A stretch of DNA of 64,000 nucleotides from assembly GCF_047249845.1 (NCBI RefSeq), contig NZ_JBKTWO010000008.1:20174-84173 (forward strand), in the 5' to 3' direction. The notes under the pieces are model-generated. The model was given only the letters and a program-made list of their open reading frames with translations, was not told the origin of the DNA and made no database searches. Shown here piece after piece: positions 27,051 through 34,062 of the stretch. This DNA comes from Thomasclavelia sp047249845 (GTDB lineage: Bacteria; Bacillota_I; Bacilli_A; Erysipelotrichales; Coprobacillaceae). Numbering within the stretch: position 1 is the stretch's first letter; each line of letters starts with the position of its first letter. The position numbers and the translations under genes were made by a program.

Positions 27051-27488
27051 TTACCCTTTAATCTTCAATTCTTCTGGTTTTTGTGCTGCATGTGGATGTT
27101 CACTACCTGCATATACAAATAATTTCATCCCTTGTTTTCTACCTAATGTGTTATGTGGTAACATACCTTTTACCGCTGCTTCAACCCAACCAGTTGGATT
27201 TTGTTCTTTGAATTGGCGAGCAGTTTTAACTTTTAAACCACCTAACCATCCAGAGTGACGATAGTAATTAACATTATCTAATTTCTTACCAGTCATTACT
27301 ACTTTATCAGCATTGACAATAATTACATAATCACCAGTATCCACATGTGGTGTATAAGTAGGTTTGTTTTTCCCTCTTAATACTGATGCTACTTCTGATG
27401 CTAAACGACCTAAAGTTAAGCCAGCTGCATCAACTACGTACCATTTTCTTTCAATAGTGGCTGCATTAGCCATAGTTGTTTGTCTCAT
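27051..27488 (-). CDS. rplM: Ribosomal protein L13
   Basis: 145 residues, full length. ERKWYVVDAAGLTLGRLAS, KPTYTPHVDTGDYVIIVNA, YYRHSGWLGGLK and GMLPHNTLGRKQ are the family's conserved blocks. Start at MRQTTMANA behind AAAGGAG. First gene of the L13-S9 operon, driven by a consensus promoter at 27545-27574. The 5' leader of about 50 nt may hold the autoregulatory L13 leader found in Firmicutes. Confidence 0.99.
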   Translation of the reverse strand: MRQTTMANAATIERKWYVVDAAGLTLGRLASEVASVLRGKNKPTYTPHVDTGDYVIIVNADKVVMTGKKLDNVNYYRHSGWLGGLKVKTARQFKEQNPTGWVEAAVKGMLPHNTLGRKQGMKLFVYAGSEHPHAAQKPEELKIKG

Positions 27489-27538
27489 CTAAATTTTTCT
27501 CCTTTATCCTTACCGGGGACTTTAGAGTTCATAAGAAC
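27489..27538 (-). promoter_or_regulatory. rplM 5' leader, possible L13 autoregulatory leader
   Basis: Between the promoter and the rplM ribosome binding site the minus strand reads GTTCTTATGAAC (a small hairpin) then CTAAAGTCCCCGG and TAAGGATAAAGGAG, where TCC can pair with GGA. Its length and place fit the L13 leader described in Firmicutes, but I cannot confirm the consensus by eye. Confidence 0.35.
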
Positions 27539-27544
27539 ATTTTT

Positions 27545-27574
27545 ATTATAAGTACTTCATAACTCAATGTCAAT
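27545..27574 (-). promoter_or_regulatory. Consensus sigma-A promoter of rplM-rpsI
   Basis: Minus strand: perfect -35 TTGACA (27569-27574), 17-bp spacer, perfect -10 TATAAT (27545-27550). Confidence 0.95.
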
Positions 27575-27729
27575 CTTTTTTCTACAATTAAATTACCTTT
27601 ATATCAGCTTATATTATGCACAAAGATTACACACAATGTTGTATTACCTTCTTTTCCATCATATAGTTAGTTACAACACTGAATAATAAAAAATAAATAC
27701 TATAGTTTTCTTATAGCAAACTTGTAAAT

Positions 27730-27772
27730 TTAAAATTAAAAGACCTGACTATAATAAACATTTTCAGGTCTT
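27730..27772 (-). terminator. Terminator of the tcdA-esterase operon
   Basis: Stem AAGACCTGA / TCAGGTCTT (arms 27764-27772 and 27740-27748) followed on the minus strand by TTAATTTTAAATTT. It lies 17 bp after the esterase stop. Confidence 0.8.
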
Positions 27773-27788
27773 ACTAATCAAGATAATA

Positions 27789-28532
27789 TTATTGGGTACT
27801 TAAAAATTCTAATGATAGTTTAAGTACCTTTTTTATGTGTTCAACATTATCAAAATTATGATTTGCCCCCTTAATTGGAATAAATTTAGCTGTATCAATA
27901 AATTTAGATACATATATCTTAGATATTTCAAATGGAACAGTCGTATCTTCTGTACCATGAATTAATAATAAATCATTAACGTATATATTTAACCCATCAT
28001 AGAAATTACGAGCTAATATATCATCAACAAATCTTTGTGAAATTTCATAACCACCATGATCATATAATCCATCTTTATTTGCCTCTACCTTGCCTGTTAA
28101 ATAATCTAATGCTGCAGGTAAATTAAATGCTGGAGCCCATAAAACTAGTTTTTTTATTTTTTCAGGATAAAGCTTAGCAAGTTCACTTGCTACAGCTCCA
28201 CCCATAGAATGACCTAAAACATAAATCTCTGTACAATTTTCCATTTTTAAAGCTTCTTCTAAGATTATCCTAGCACAAGCTAATTCATCTTTAAAAGTCA
28301 TATCTTTAAAATTCAGATCACTTTCTCCACTACCTAAAAAATCAAATCTAAAAGTTGCAATTCCTTTAGCTTCTAACATTCTTGATAATTGAACATAACA
28401 AAACTTAGTACCTGTTTTCTCTCCTGTAAAACCATGAAAAATCAAACATACAGGATGCTTATCACAATTTGGCTTATGAAAAAATCCACGCATCGTTCCT
28501 TTTAGAGTAGGTATTTCACAATAATGTTGCAT
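27789..28532 (-). CDS. Alpha/beta hydrolase, cinnamoyl/feruloyl-esterase-like
   Basis: 247 residues, a complete single-domain hydrolase without signal peptide. HGFTGEKTGTKFCYVQL supplies the oxyanion HGF motif, FRFDFLGSGESD follows, the nucleophile Ser is in GHSMGG (about residue 109), the Asp in IHGTEDTTVPF and the His in GANHNFDN. This set of motifs is typical of the gut LJ0536/Est1E group that cleaves hydroxycinnamate esters, though other short-chain esters are possible. It overlaps the preceding small gene by one base and closes a three-gene operon with tcdA. Confidence 0.85.
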   Translation of the reverse strand: MQHYCEIPTLKGTMRGFFHKPNCDKHPVCLIFHGFTGEKTGTKFCYVQLSRMLEAKGIATFRFDFLGSGESDLNFKDMTFKDELACARIILEEALKMENCTEIYVLGHSMGGAVASELAKLYPEKIKKLVLWAPAFNLPAALDYLTGKVEANKDGLYDHGGYEISQRFVDDILARNFYDGLNIYVNDLLLIHGTEDTTVPFEISKIYVSKFIDTAKFIPIKGANHNFDNVEHIKKVLKLSLEFLSTQ

Positions 28533-28774
28533 TATAATACCTCATGCGCCTTTTTAAAACGCTTAATTCCATTATTATTTAGATACTGATTTGTAATATT
28601 ACGAATATTATCCTCACTAAAATCTCCCCCAATAAACAAACAAGTATCCATAATTTCATTAGTTAAAGCAATCCAAAGCTCTTCACTAAACTCTTCACCT
28701 TGAACCATCTCTTTTACAATTTTTAAACAATTATCAATATATTTATCTTTATTAATCTCTGTAATACCTTCCAT
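28532..28774 (-). CDS. Small acidic cytosolic protein of unknown function
   Basis: 80 residues, predicted all-helical (NKDKYIDNCLKIVKEMVQGEE, DFSEDNIRNITNQYLNNNG). No motif or membrane segment recognised. It is real by context: its start overlaps the tcdA stop by one base and its stop overlaps the esterase start by one base, so all three are translationally coupled. Confidence 0.7.
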   Translation of the reverse strand: MEGITEINKDKYIDNCLKIVKEMVQGEEFSEELWIALTNEIMDTCLFIGGDFSEDNIRNITNQYLNNNGIKRFKKAHEVL

Positions 28775-29460
28775 TAGTTGTCCTCCTTTGCTAACGCTCT
28801 AATAACATATCCTGCAATCATCAAACCCGCAACACTTGGAACATAACTAACGCTTCCAGGTGTTGCCCCATCCACCTTTTGAGGTAATTCAGATGAATAT
28901 AAAACCAAGCATTTTTTTATTCCCCGAATCTTTAACTCCCTACGCATTACTCTTGCCAAAGGGCAAACGCTAGTTTTATAGATGTCAGTGATTTTAAAAC
29001 ACTCGGGATCTAATTTATTTCCTGTTCCCATTGATGAGATAATAGGAATTTTTAATTTATAACAATTTTCAATTAATGCAATTTTAGCTTTCACTGTATC
29101 AATAGCATCAATTACAAAGTCACAATCAGAAAAAATATCTTCCATTCCCTGGTCAGGAAGGTAAAACTGCTGATATGTAGCAATTTTTAAATTAGGATTA
29201 ATATCAAGACATCTTGCTTTAGCTACATCTACCTTATTCATTCCAATCGTTGAATGTAATGCATATAATTGACGATTAAGATTAGTTATATCAATTTTAT
29301 CATGATCAACTAAAACTATTTCACCAATCCCACACCTTACTAAAGCTTCAACAACATAACTTCCAACACCACCCAAACCAAAAACCACTACTTTTTTATT
29401 TTGAAGATTTTCAAGCCACTTAGAATCTAACATTCTTAAAACCCTTGCAAACTGTTCCAT
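28774..29460 (-). CDS. tcdA: tRNA threonylcarbamoyladenosine dehydratase (ThiF/E1-like)
   Basis: ATP-dependent enzyme that cyclises t6A37 in tRNA to ct6A. 228 residues. VFGLGGVGSYVVEALVRCG is the nucleotide-binding glycine motif; LVDHDKIDITNLNRQLYA is the adenylation motif shared with MoeB/ThiF; DCDFVIDAIDTVKAK follows. MRRELKIRGIKKC and PGSVSYVPSVAGL in the C-terminal half separate TcdA/CsdL from ThiF and MoeB. Good GGGAGGTG site at the start. It is somewhat shorter than the enterobacterial enzyme. First gene of the operon with the small helical protein and the esterase; divergent from the XRE genes. Confidence 0.92.
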   Translation of the reverse strand: MEQFARVLRMLDSKWLENLQNKKVVVFGLGGVGSYVVEALVRCGIGEIVLVDHDKIDITNLNRQLYALHSTIGMNKVDVAKARCLDINPNLKIATYQQFYLPDQGMEDIFSDCDFVIDAIDTVKAKIALIENCYKLKIPIISSMGTGNKLDPECFKITDIYKTSVCPLARVMRRELKIRGIKKCLVLYSSELPQKVDGATPGSVSYVPSVAGLMIAGYVIRALAKEDN

Positions 29461-29529
29461 ATTTCACCTCCCATATATTATAAACCAATCGATTATTTTT
29501 ATAAAGATAAAGCCCATAAATAAATTTTA

Positions 29530-29578
29530 GTCCAATTTAGGACATTTAAGCATAGACCAATAAGGTCCATCCTATAAT
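29530..29578 (+). promoter_or_regulatory. Promoter/operator region of the first XRE gene
   Basis: Two small dyads, GTCCAATTTAGGAC (29530-29543) and GACCAATAAGGTC (29555-29567), lie just upstream of a -10 TATAAT (29573-29578). They share the GGAC/GGTC half-site idea with the dyad before the second XRE gene, suggesting autoregulation. Confidence 0.45.
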
Positions 29579-29598
29579 AAAAATAGGTGGTGATAATT

Positions 29599-29841
29599 AT
29601 GGTAGTTTATAAAAGAATTCGTAATCTGCGTGAAGATAAAGATTTAACACAAAGAGAATTAGCAAATTACCTTAATGTATCTCAAAAATCCTATTCTCGT
29701 TATGAGCGCGGAGAAAGAACTATTACCCCTGAAATGTTATCAAAAATTGCCACTTATCACGAAACTAGTGTCGATTATTTATTAGAGCGTACAGATGATA
29801 AAACTGCCTATAGCAAAAAGAGCAATCATTCTAAACGTTGA
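29599..29841 (+). CDS. Small XRE-family HTH regulator
   Basis: 80 residues from the ATG with AGGTGG 8 bp upstream; a GTG four codons earlier lies inside that site. A single Cro/C1-type domain: YKRIRNLREDKDLTQRELAN, then YLNVSQKSYSRYERGERTI as recognition helix, and a helical end DYLLERTDDK. Almost no other sequence, so it is a free-standing DNA-binding protein, probably dimeric. A paralogue of the same layout follows 96 bp later; both are divergent from tcdA. The target is unknown. Confidence 0.85.
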   Translation: MVVYKRIRNLREDKDLTQRELANYLNVSQKSYSRYERGERTITPEMLSKIATYHETSVDYLLERTDDKTAYSKKSNHSKR

Positions 29842-29865
29842 TTTATACTGTATTACCATTAATAT

Positions 29866-29918
29866 TTTAGACCATGTCAGTCTAAACAGTTCTTACTTTA
29901 TTCTCTCTGCCCTATAAT
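29866..29918 (+). promoter_or_regulatory. Promoter/operator region of the second XRE gene
   Basis: Dyad TTTAGAC-N7-GTCTAAA (29866-29886) and a -10 CCTATAAT (TATAAT 29913-29918), the same CCTATAAT block found before the first XRE gene. Confidence 0.45.
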
Positions 29919-29937
29919 TACGTTAGGCGGTGGAAAT

Positions 29938-30159
29938 ATGCATTACAAACGACTAAAAGAATTAAGAAAAAAACAAGAACTCACACAACAAAAACTAGCA
30001 GACTATTTACATGTAAACCAAAAAACATATTCTAGATATGAACGTGGTGAACACGAAATGACCGCTGATACTTTAGATAAACTAGCTACATTCTATGACA
30101 CTACAGTTGATTACTTAATCGGTAGAACAGATGATGCTACAAATACAACAAAAAAATGA
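29938..30159 (+). CDS. Small XRE-family HTH regulator (paralogue)
   Basis: 73 residues: YKRLKELRKKQELTQQKLAD, YLHVNQKTYSRYERGEHEM, TVDYLIGRTDD. Very similar in length and sequence to its upstream neighbour (shared Q-K-(S/T)-YSRYERGE recognition segment), so a tandem duplication. AGGCGGTGG precedes the ATG. Closed by a terminator at 30162. The shared recognition helix implies overlapping DNA targets. Confidence 0.85.
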   Translation: MHYKRLKELRKKQELTQQKLADYLHVNQKTYSRYERGEHEMTADTLDKLATFYDTTVDYLIGRTDDATNTTKK

Positions 30160-30161
30160 CT

Positions 30162-30196
30162 AAGCGTTTGGATTTTCATCCAAACGCTTTTATTCA
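30162..30196 (+). terminator. Terminator after the XRE pair, overlapping the thrB 3' end
   Basis: Stem AAGCGTTTGGAT / ATCCAAACGCTT (30162-30189) with a tiny loop, then TTATT on the plus strand. In the other direction it follows the thrB stop codon and may serve both convergent units. Confidence 0.85.
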
Positions 30197-31083
30197 TAAT
30201 CAGCCACATAACCACGGTTATCTAATTCCAATTTAGTAACTTGCCAATCTTTAATTAAATCACCAAGTTCTTCTTTAATTCTAACTACACCCATTTTATC
30301 TTCACCACGAATAACTGCCATAATCGTCGGTCCTGCTCCTGATAAATATGCACCTAGAACTTTTTCATCCTTTTCTAGAACCGCCATAATTTCATTAAAA
30401 CCTTTAATTAGGTCTCCTCGATAAGGCTGATGCAAACGATCTTTAAATCCTAATTTAAGACCCTCGTCATAACCATTGATCAATGAAGCAACCATTAAAG
30501 CTAAATGAGATACATTTTTTATTGCATCGCTACGAGGTAAAATCTGTGGTAAGACCGAACGTGACTGTTCCGTTGATAATGTAAATGGGGGAATCAATGC
30601 TACAAAACGATAATCATGTTTAACAGGAATGTTTAATGTTAGTACTTTGTCTTCTTCCATAACTGATACAGTCAATCCCCCAAAAATTGCTGGAGCAACA
30701 TTATCTGGATGTCCTTCAATCGCTGTTGCTAATTCAAGAATTTCCTGACGATCTTCAACTTTATCTTTAAAAGCAAAAGCACCAACAATTCCTGCTACAA
30801 TACATGTTGAACTACTTCCTAAACCACGAGTATACGGAACATCTCCACTACATTCAATATTTACTCCTTGATAATCTAAATCACAAACTTTAGCAGCTCT
30901 TTTAAAAGCCTGATAAGTCATATTTTCCTCATTACAAAACTGCTTAGGACATCCTGTAATATTAACCCCTTGATTAGACAATTCAAAGGTGAAAGTGTTA
31001 TATAAGGTAAGCGCTAATCCAGCCACATCAAATCCAGGACCCAAGTTAGCACTAGTTGCAGGTACTTTAACTTTTACTTTCAT
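30190..31083 (-). CDS. thrB: Homoserine kinase
   Basis: Phosphorylates homoserine with ATP in threonine synthesis. 297 residues, GHMP kinase family: PATSANLGPGFDVAGLAL at the N-terminus and the ATP-binding loop VPYTRGLGSSSTCIVAGIVG, with the C-terminal GAYLSGAGPTIMAV motif. GGAGG before the ATG; 9 bp after thrC, forming a thrC-thrB operon divergent from hom-lysC-asd. Confidence 0.97.
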   Translation of the reverse strand: MKVKVKVPATSANLGPGFDVAGLALTLYNTFTFELSNQGVNITGCPKQFCNEENMTYQAFKRAAKVCDLDYQGVNIECSGDVPYTRGLGSSSTCIVAGIVGAFAFKDKVEDRQEILELATAIEGHPDNVAPAIFGGLTVSVMEEDKVLTLNIPVKHDYRFVALIPPFTLSTEQSRSVLPQILPRSDAIKNVSHLALMVASLINGYDEGLKLGFKDRLHQPYRGDLIKGFNEIMAVLEKDEKVLGAYLSGAGPTIMAVIRGEDKMGVVRIKEELGDLIKDWQVTKLELDNRGYVADYE

Positions 31084-31092
31084 CTTTGCCTC

Positions 31093-32577
31093 CTACATTG
31101 TCTCAATCTCTGATTTTATAAAATCAATAATTTCTGTTTTATCGATAGCTTGTTTATGCAAAATTTCACGATCCTTAATTCCTGCTAATGCTTTAGGAAT
31201 AGGAACACCTGTTTTTTCGTTTAGTTTATTGATTGCACTATAAACATCAAGTTCTTCACCATATATTGCTTGATATACAGATTCAGGAAATTTATAAGGT
31301 GAAGCAGTTGATAGTAGAATTGTTTTTGTATTATCACCAGTATCCTTTTGATATTGTTTCAAAACGCCATAACCAATCGCTGTATGAGTATCCAATAAAT
31401 AACCTGTTTCATTAAAACATTCTTTGATAGTTTTCATTACTTTATCTTCACTCAAACATCCTGCTTTAAATTGATCTTTGATTCTATCAAATACTACTTC
31501 ATCTATCTCATAGATACCATCATGATTTAATTTATCCATATAGCTACGAACTTTTTCCCCATCACCATCAGACATAAACCATACAAGTCTTTCAAGATTA
31601 CTAGATACTAAGATATCCATTGCTGGAGCATTTGTTTTATAGAATTCACGGTTAGCATCATACTTACCAGTTGTAAAAAAATCAGTTAAAATATTATTTT
31701 TATTTGATGCACAAATAAATTTATTAATTGGAAGTCCCATTTGTTTTGCAAAATAACCCGCTAAACAATTACCAAAATTACCACTAGGAACACAGAAATT
31801 AACCTCATCTCCTAAATTAATTTCATTATTTCTTACCAATTCAAAATAACTATGGAAATAATAAACAATTTGAGGAATTAGTCTTCCTACATTAATTGAA
31901 TTAGCTGATGATAAAAATACATTATGCTTATTACTAGCAACTTTCAACTCTTCTGAAGCAAAAGCTTTTTTTACTGCTGATTGAGCATCATCAAAATTAC
32001 CATGAATACCAATAACTCTTACATTATTACCAGTTTGACTAACCATTTGCTGTTGTTGAATTGCAGATACTCCATCTAAAGGATAAAAAACTTTAATACA
32101 AGTTCCCTCAACATTTTTAAATCCTTCCAATGCTGCTTTACCTGTATCACCACTAGTTGCTGCTAAAATCATTACTTCTCGCTGTTCATTTAATTGCTTT
32201 AATGATAATGTCATTAAATAAGGTAATAACGATAATGCCATATCTTTAAAAGCCGCAGTTTGACCATGAAATAATTCAGCCACATAAACATCACCAGCTT
32301 TTTTTACTGGGACTACAATTTCTGGAAACAACCCCTTACCATAAGCATTTAAACAAGCTTCATGAATCAATGTTTTTCCATCTTCAGGAACAAAAGTACT
32401 TAAGACTTCTGTAGCTAAGTCAACATAATTTAATTTAGATAATTCCTTTAAATCCATTTTAGTAAAATCAAAATTTGGTACTAATAGTCCCCCATCTTCC
32501 CCTATTCCTTGAACAATTGCTTGATAAAAATTAATTTCTTTTTGAAGATTACGAGTACTTATATATTTCTTTTCCAT
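31093..32577 (-). CDS. thrC: Threonine synthase
   Basis: PLP enzyme converting phosphohomoserine to threonine. 494 residues, the long yeast/E. coli-type class (N-terminal STRNLQKEINFYQAIVQGIGEDGGLLVP). The PLP lysine lies in ELFHGQTAAFKDMALSLLPYL, and AATSGDTGKAALEGF is the phosphate-binding loop. First gene of the thrC-thrB operon, with its promoter overlapping one of the two 12-bp palindromes in the divergent control region. Confidence 0.97.
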   Translation of the reverse strand: MEKKYISTRNLQKEINFYQAIVQGIGEDGGLLVPNFDFTKMDLKELSKLNYVDLATEVLSTFVPEDGKTLIHEACLNAYGKGLFPEIVVPVKKAGDVYVAELFHGQTAAFKDMALSLLPYLMTLSLKQLNEQREVMILAATSGDTGKAALEGFKNVEGTCIKVFYPLDGVSAIQQQQMVSQTGNNVRVIGIHGNFDDAQSAVKKAFASEELKVASNKHNVFLSSANSINVGRLIPQIVYYFHSYFELVRNNEINLGDEVNFCVPSGNFGNCLAGYFAKQMGLPINKFICASNKNNILTDFFTTGKYDANREFYKTNAPAMDILVSSNLERLVWFMSDGDGEKVRSYMDKLNHDGIYEIDEVVFDRIKDQFKAGCLSEDKVMKTIKECFNETGYLLDTHTAIGYGVLKQYQKDTGDNTKTILLSTASPYKFPESVYQAIYGEELDVYSAINKLNEKTGVPIPKALAGIKDREILHKQAIDKTEIIDFIKSEIETM

Positions 32578-32604
32578 TGCTTATCCCCCTGTTTGATTTA
32601 AATT

Positions 32605-32633
32605 ATTGTATACAATTTATATAGAGAAGTCAA
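32605..32633 (-). promoter_or_regulatory. thrC-thrB promoter with overlapping 12-bp palindromic operator
   Basis: Minus strand: -35 TTGACT (32628-32633), 17-bp spacer, -10 TACAAT (32605-32610). The perfect palindrome ATTGTATACAAT (32605-32616) covers the -10 box. It has the TGTNTANACA core known for many GntR-type repressor sites. Confidence 0.75.
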
Positions 32634-32698
32634 TACATTGTTATTATATCATAAGTAGACAAAATAACTGCGATTATTTCAATTATTATTGTTTATCA

Positions 32699-32727
32699 TT
32701 GACTATTGTATACAATCGTGTTAATAT
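32699..32727 (+). promoter_or_regulatory. hom-lysC-asd promoter with 12-bp palindromic operator
   Basis: Plus strand: -35 TTGACT (32699-32704), 17-bp spacer, -10 TAATAT (32722-32727). The same perfect palindrome ATTGTATACAAT (32705-32716) lies in the spacer, exactly 100 bp from its copy in the thrC promoter. One regulator probably controls both operons. Confidence 0.78.
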
Positions 32728-32757
32728 GTCATAAATTAGGAAAATGGAGGACCGGAT

Positions 32758-32826
32758 ATGTTATCTATGGGCATAAGTTTAACAATTACGATTACTAGTA
32801 ATTCTATTATTACGCCTATTAAATAA
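32758..32826 (+). CDS. Threonine/isoleucine-rich leader peptide of the hom operon
   Basis: 22-codon frame with a strong GGAGG site 7 bp before the ATG, starting about 25 nt after the predicted transcript start. It encodes 4 Thr and 6 Ile, clustered as LTITITS and SIITPI, far above chance. A terminator hairpin follows at 32857-32885, before hom. This is the layout of a ribosome-mediated attenuator sensing charged tRNA-Thr and tRNA-Ile, as known for thrL of enterobacteria. Too short for ordinary gene finders. Confidence 0.85.
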   Translation: MLSMGISLTITITSNSIITPIK

Positions 32827-32885
32827 TAAATGGTTCTAGTATTTAATAAATATATTGGGCCTTTATTTAAAGGCCTGTTTTTGTT
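32817..32885 (+). promoter_or_regulatory. Transcription attenuator (leader terminator and alternative pairings) of hom-lysC-asd
   Basis: Terminator: GGCCTTT (32858-32864), loop ATTT, AAAGGCC (32869-32875), then TGTTTTTGTT. Upstream, TATTAAATA at the end of the leader frame (32817-32825) can pair with TATTTAATA (about 32841-32849). The adjoining AATAAA can instead pair with TTTATT in the terminator's 5' arm (32862-32867). So mutually exclusive 1:2, 2:3 and 3:4 pairings exist. The terminator is clear; the antiterminator pairing is weaker and is inference. Confidence 0.75.
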
Positions 32886-32906
32886 ATAAACAGGGGGTAT
32901 TATAAG

Positions 32907-34061
32907 ATGAAAATTGGAATTATCGGATTAGGAACCGTTGGTTATGGGGTAGTAGAGATTCTAACTAACGAAAAAGAACGCCTATCAAAAGTCATCAATG
33001 AAGAAGTAGTAATTAAATATGGTTGTGGATTAGAAGAGATTGATTTACCTGATGGAATTATCTATACTAAAGATTTTAATGATGTTATTAATGACGATGA
33101 AGTTGATGTCGTAGTAGAATTAATAGGTGGAACAAGTATTGCTAAAACAATTATTTTAAATGCCATAAAAAAAGGTAAACATGTTGTTACTGCAAATAAA
33201 GCTTTACTTGCTCATGATGGTAAAGAAATTTTTATGGCAGCTAAAGAAAACAATGTTCATATATTTTATGAAGCTAGTGTTGGAGGCGGGATTCCTGTAT
33301 TAGTTAGTCAAAAAGAGAGTTTGATAGCTAATAATACTAAAGAGATTATTGGTATCTTAAATGGTACAACAAACTTCATCTTAACTTTAATGGAAAATGA
33401 AAACTTAGATTTTGATGAAGCTTTGACCATTGCTGATGGCCTGGGTTATGTTGAAGCTAATCCAGCTTTGGATTTAGATGGAATTGATGCAGCTCACAAA
33501 ATATGTATCTTAGCTCAAAATGGATTTAAAAAATTTATTGATTTTGATAAAATCAGTGCTAAAGGTATTCGTGATGTTACAAAAATTGATATGGACCATG
33601 CTAAAAAATTAGGTTATCGTTTTAAAATGATTGCTCAAGCAAAAGAAATTCATGATGGAATTGGAATTGATGTTTCTGCTACACTAGTTAGTAAAAAAGA
33701 ACTAGTTGCAAATGTCATGGATGCATATAATGTAGTAGAGATTGATAATGATTATGTTGAAAATGTAATTTATTATGGTAAAGGAGCTGGACGTTATGTC
33801 ACTGCTTCTGCAGTAGTTAGCGACATCATCAAAACATCACAAATAGAAAGATGGTCTCATGATTATGAAGATTGTCCAAATATTTACCCAATTACTAAAT
33901 CTAAATATTATCTTAGAGCTAGTAAACCATTAGATGTTGACTATGAAATGTATTTTACAGAAAAACGTGATCATATATATATAACTCATGAAATTGAGTT
34001 AGCTGATTTAACAACCATATTAAACGATGAAGAATACACAATTTTTAAAGTGAGGGGATAA
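32907..34061 (+). CDS. hom: Homoserine dehydrogenase, short form
   Basis: NAD(P)-dependent reduction of aspartate semialdehyde to homoserine. 384 residues. GIIGLGTVGYGVVEIL is the nucleotide-binding motif, VTANKALLAHDG follows, GGGIPVLVSQKE and GILNGTTNFILTLM are substrate-domain blocks, and GYVEANPALDLDGIDAAHK the signature with the catalytic Lys region. After about residue 310 only some 75 residues remain (YYLRASKPLDVDYEMYF onward). The classical C-terminal ACT domain of about 430-residue enzymes is missing or strongly degenerate, so allosteric threonine control may be lost. First gene of the operon, behind the attenuator; lysC starts 1 bp after its stop. Confidence 0.96.
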   Translation: MKIGIIGLGTVGYGVVEILTNEKERLSKVINEEVVIKYGCGLEEIDLPDGIIYTKDFNDVINDDEVDVVVELIGGTSIAKTIILNAIKKGKHVVTANKALLAHDGKEIFMAAKENNVHIFYEASVGGGIPVLVSQKESLIANNTKEIIGILNGTTNFILTLMENENLDFDEALTIADGLGYVEANPALDLDGIDAAHKICILAQNGFKKFIDFDKISAKGIRDVTKIDMDHAKKLGYRFKMIAQAKEIHDGIGIDVSATLVSKKELVANVMDAYNVVEIDNDYVENVIYYGKGAGRYVTASAVVSDIIKTSQIERWSHDYEDCPNIYPITKSKYYLRASKPLDVDYEMYFTEKRDHIYITHEIELADLTTILNDEEYTIFKVRG

Positions 34062-34062
34062 A

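Noticed and set aside
32578..32906. T-box riboswitch before hom
   Set aside because: No AGGGUGG-type T-box motif or specifier stem is seen; the short Thr/Ile-rich frame with terminator explains the leader better.
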